Positions 62,184 to 64,000 of a DNA stretch of 64,000 nt are shown one piece after another. The notes under the pieces were generated by a model. That model searched no databases. It worked only from the letters and a program-made list of their open reading frames with translations, and had not been told where the DNA came from. Origin of the DNA: Micromonospora yangpuensis (GTDB taxonomy: Bacteria > Actinomycetota > Actinomycetes > Mycobacteriales > Micromonosporaceae). Position 1 is the stretch's first letter; each line of letters starts with the position of its first letter. The position numbers were made by a program, and so were the translations under genes. The stretch spans positions 4,774,001-4,838,000 of the forward strand of contig NZ_FMIA01000002.1 of the NCBI RefSeq assembly GCF_900091615.1, given 5' to 3'.

Positions 62184-62530
62184 GGTGACCTCCCGGAGAG
62201 CGAGGTGCGTCTTCCCCTACGACCTCGCGTCGCCCGAGTGGCGCCTGCGAACACATGATGACCCGTGGGACGGATGATGCGCCAGAGAATCGGAAAAATC
62301 GCCGGTGGGAACAGCCGCCCCGGACGGGTGGTTGGCCTGATCGGCGACCGTGGGGGACCGTCCGGGCCCCGCGTTCGTGTACAGTTCTCCCGGCGGCTTG
62401 TGCCGCTGACTTCTTCGGCGGGCCGAGGCCTCCCGGGTGTCACCCGCCGCACCATGCACGTCAAACCGCACCACGCACGTCCGCCCCCCGGACGTCCCGT
62501 CCTCCCGTACGTCTCACAAGGAGCACCTCC
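62184..62530. other. 347-bp divergent intergenic region
   Basis: Separates the DUF3145 gene from the small protein gene at 62531. TACAGT at about 62378 may be a -10 for the rightward gene. No hairpin or repeat was recognised, and frames crossing it have no ribosome site. Confidence 0.4.
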
Positions 62531-62860
62531 GTGGCGAGCAACACCTCAAAGACCGCGCGCGCGTCCGTCCGGGCCGGCCAGGCTGGCCAGGGTGGCGCCC
62601 TCAGCGTGCTGGGCGAGTTCAAGTACCTCATCCCGCTCAACGGCGGCAAGCACGCCTACGTGCGGAACCTGACCAACGGCAAGACCTCGCACCTGCGCAC
62701 CGACTCCGAGGCCTTCGTCGAGGAGATCCGGGTGCTGGCCGCCGCCGGCCACGCCGCCAAGATCCGGGCCGAGCTGAACGGCCTCGCCGCCACCCACCCC
62801 GGCGACGGCTGGGACGCCACCGAGAAGCGCCTGGTCGAGGCCGGCGTCTTCGAGGGCTGA
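62531..62860 (+). CDS. Small basic hypothetical protein
   Basis: 109 aa from GTG at 62531 with AAGGAG eight bases upstream. The N-terminus is Ser/Ala/Lys-rich (ASNTSKTARASVRAGQAGQ). The rest reads EFKYLIPLNGGKHAYVRNLTNGKTSHLRTDSEAF and AAKIRAELNGLAATHPGDGWDATEKRL. There is no membrane segment. The sequence has the look of a conserved actinobacterial small protein, but I do not recognise it. A terminator hairpin follows at 62908, so it is monocistronic. Confidence 0.75.
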   Translation: MASNTSKTARASVRAGQAGQGGALSVLGEFKYLIPLNGGKHAYVRNLTNGKTSHLRTDSEAFVEEIRVLAAAGHAAKIRAELNGLAATHPGDGWDATEKRLVEAGVFEG

Positions 62861-63168
62861 GCCCCGCCCCTTCGTGGTGCGGTCCGCCGCCCACCCGCAC
62901 GACATCGCACCGCCCGTCGGCTCTGCCGGCGGGCGGTGTCGTCGTCTGCCCCGACACCGCCGACGGCGGATGCCGAGTCGGTCACGGGACCGGCGACGGT
63001 GGGGTCGGGGGCCGGGCACCGGTGGCGGTGGCCGGAGGCCGGGTGGTGGGATCGGGACGGGTCCTGACATGGGCCGGAAGCGCTCCCCGTACTCTCACCC
63101 GGTCGGCCCGGCGCACGGCCGGCACGCCCGCCGCGGCCCCGGCCGCCGTGCCACAGGAGCTTGCTGCG
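62861..63168. other. 308-bp gap before the HelD-like gene
   Basis: Holds the 62908 hairpin and otherwise GC-rich sequence with no accepted frame. The promoter of the helicase gene should be here but was not recognised. Confidence 0.4.
62908..62938 (+). terminator. Hairpin terminator after 62531 gene
   Basis: CACCGCCCGTCGGC pairs with GCCGGCGGGCGGTG (one G-T/mismatch) around a 3-base loop, 48 bp after the stop. There is no U tract. Confidence 0.7.
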
Positions 63169-64000
63169 TTGACCGACCACACCGCCCTGGACCGTGAGAT
63201 CGCCGTCGAGCAGCGGCACCTGGACCGGGTCTACGCCCGGCTGGCCGAGCTGCGCCGGGCGGCGGCCCGGGCCGAGCGGGACGGGTACCGGCTGGCCAAG
63301 GTCGGCAACTTCGGGGCGCTGGTGGAGCGGGACGCGATGGTGTTCCACGCCGCGCAGCGCCGACACGTCCTCGACGCCGAACACGAGGGGCTGGTCTTCG
63401 GCCGGCTGGACCTGCGCGAGGGCCCGGTGCTGCACGTCGGCCGGCTGGGCGTCCGCGACGACGACGCCGAGACGCTGGTGGTGGACTGGCGGGCGCCGGC
63501 CGCCGAGCCGTTCTACCGGGCCACCCCGGCGGCGCCGCTGGGCGTGGTGCGCCGCCGGACGATCCAGTCCAGCGGTGAGCGGGTCACCCGGATCGAGGAC
63601 GACCTGCTCGACCCGGTCGCCGCGCCGGCGGAGATGACGGTGGTCGGTGACGGCGCGCTGCTGGCCACGCTCTCGAAGGCCACCGGACGGGGCATGCGGG
63701 ACATCGTCGCCACCATCCAGCGGGAGCAGGACGAGGCGATCCGCTCCCCCGCCTCGGGCGTGACGATCGTCTCCGGCGGCCCCGGCACCGGCAAGACGGC
63801 GGTCGCCCTGCACCGGGCGGCGTACCTGCTCTATGCCGACCGCAGCCGGTACGCCGGCGGCGGCATCCTGGTGGTCGGCCCGTCCACGGTCTTCGTCGAG
63901 TACATCGCCTCGGTGCTGCCGTCGTTGGGCGAGGAGACCGCCACCCTGCGTTCCCTGGGCACGCTCTTCCTCGGGCTGACCTCGACCCGCACCGACCCGC
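63169..64000 (+). CDS. HelD-like ATP-dependent helicase, N-terminal part
   Basis: At least 277 aa; the gene continues past the window end. The TTG at 63169 has CAGGAG upstream; an in-frame GTG at 63148 is an alternative. The N-terminal helical hairpin (REIAVEQRHLDRVYARLAELRRAAARAE) and LVFGRLDL...LHVGRLGVRD, WRAPAAEPFYRATP are the pattern of HelD, the UvrD/Rep-like motor that clears RNA polymerase from DNA. Walker A is GGPGTGKTAVALHRAAYLLY at about residue 205. HelD/HelR proteins recycle RNA polymerase and some give rifamycin tolerance; which applies cannot be judged from the fragment. Confidence 0.88.
   Translation, partial: MTDHTALDREIAVEQRHLDRVYARLAELRRAAARAERDGYRLAKVGNFGALVERDAMVFHAAQRRHVLDAEHEGLVFGRLDLREGPVLHVGRLGVRDDDAETLVVDWRAPAAEPFYRATPAAPLGVVRRRTIQSSGERVTRIEDDLLDPVAAPAEMTVVGDGALLATLSKATGRGMRDIVATIQREQDEAIRSPASGVTIVSGGPGTGKTAVALHRAAYLLYADRSRYAGGGILVVGPSTVFVEYIASVLPSLGEETATLRSLGTLFLGLTSTRTDP

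Overview
The window is very GC-rich DNA with dense, mostly single-gene or short-operon coding on both strands. GTG starts are frequent, stop/start overlaps of the GTGA/ATGA type are common, and several starts look leaderless. Gene content points to an actinobacterium, most likely Micromonospora or a close relative in the Micromonosporaceae: AceE-type pyruvate dehydrogenase, the fasR-fabD-fabH-acpP-fabF-accD fatty acid locus, DUF3040, DUF3052, DUF3145, DUF664/DinB proteins and a HelD-like helicase. The family-level placement is inference. A ~53-bp hairpin repeat with the core ACCGAAAGCGTTAAC occurs ten times between genes.

Layout. 1-5626: DUF3040 membrane protein, a coupled SNF2 helicase/SWIM zinc-finger pair, a DinB protein. 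5774-10128: small ORF, argG with an ARG-box-like leaderless promoter, polysaccharide pyruvyl transferase, a TetR regulator divergent from a RibD-C/DHFR-like reductase. 10138-14291: two alpha/beta hydrolases, a membrane-anchored unknown, a second DinB protein, tRNA-Val(TAC), a peroxiredoxin, DUF3052. 14402-26341: a fused 2-oxoacid dehydrogenase E1 with a large repeat-rich insertion, Tat-exported PhoD, YjbQ, a small membrane protein, aceE, and a secreted choice-of-anchor B protein coupled to a His-rich anchored protein. 26454-33595: SRPBCC protein, GH1 beta-glucosidase with MFS transporter, gltX, a CopC-like protein, a secreted unknown, a Cys/His-rich small ORF. 33793-35768: a two-component system. 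35898-42373: FasR and the fatty acid synthase II operon ending in an acyl-CoA carboxylase beta subunit. 42590-45749: exported amidohydrolase, methyltransferase, lipoprotein.

45858-55704 is a leftward cluster that reads as one uptake-and-catabolism system: ROK regulator, lipoprotein binding protein, ABC ATPase, fused two-domain permease, creatininase-family hydrolase, amidohydrolase-2, an argininosuccinate-lyase-family C-N lyase and a ROK-family kinase. Its substrate cannot be read from the sequence, and it is the best candidate here for an undescribed pathway. 56391-62183: a large multi-pass membrane protein coupled to a GT2 glycosyltransferase (cell-envelope glycosylation), a NagZ-like GH3 lipoprotein, DUF3145. 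62531-64000: a small conserved-looking protein and the first part of a HelD-like helicase that runs off the window.

Unusual structure includes the dispersed hairpin repeats (two copies supply the TAA stop of the neighbouring gene), a perfect 48-bp palindrome at 17765, several short tandem repeats inside and outside genes, and a FabD carrying a C-terminal biotinyl/lipoyl-like domain without the modifiable lysine.
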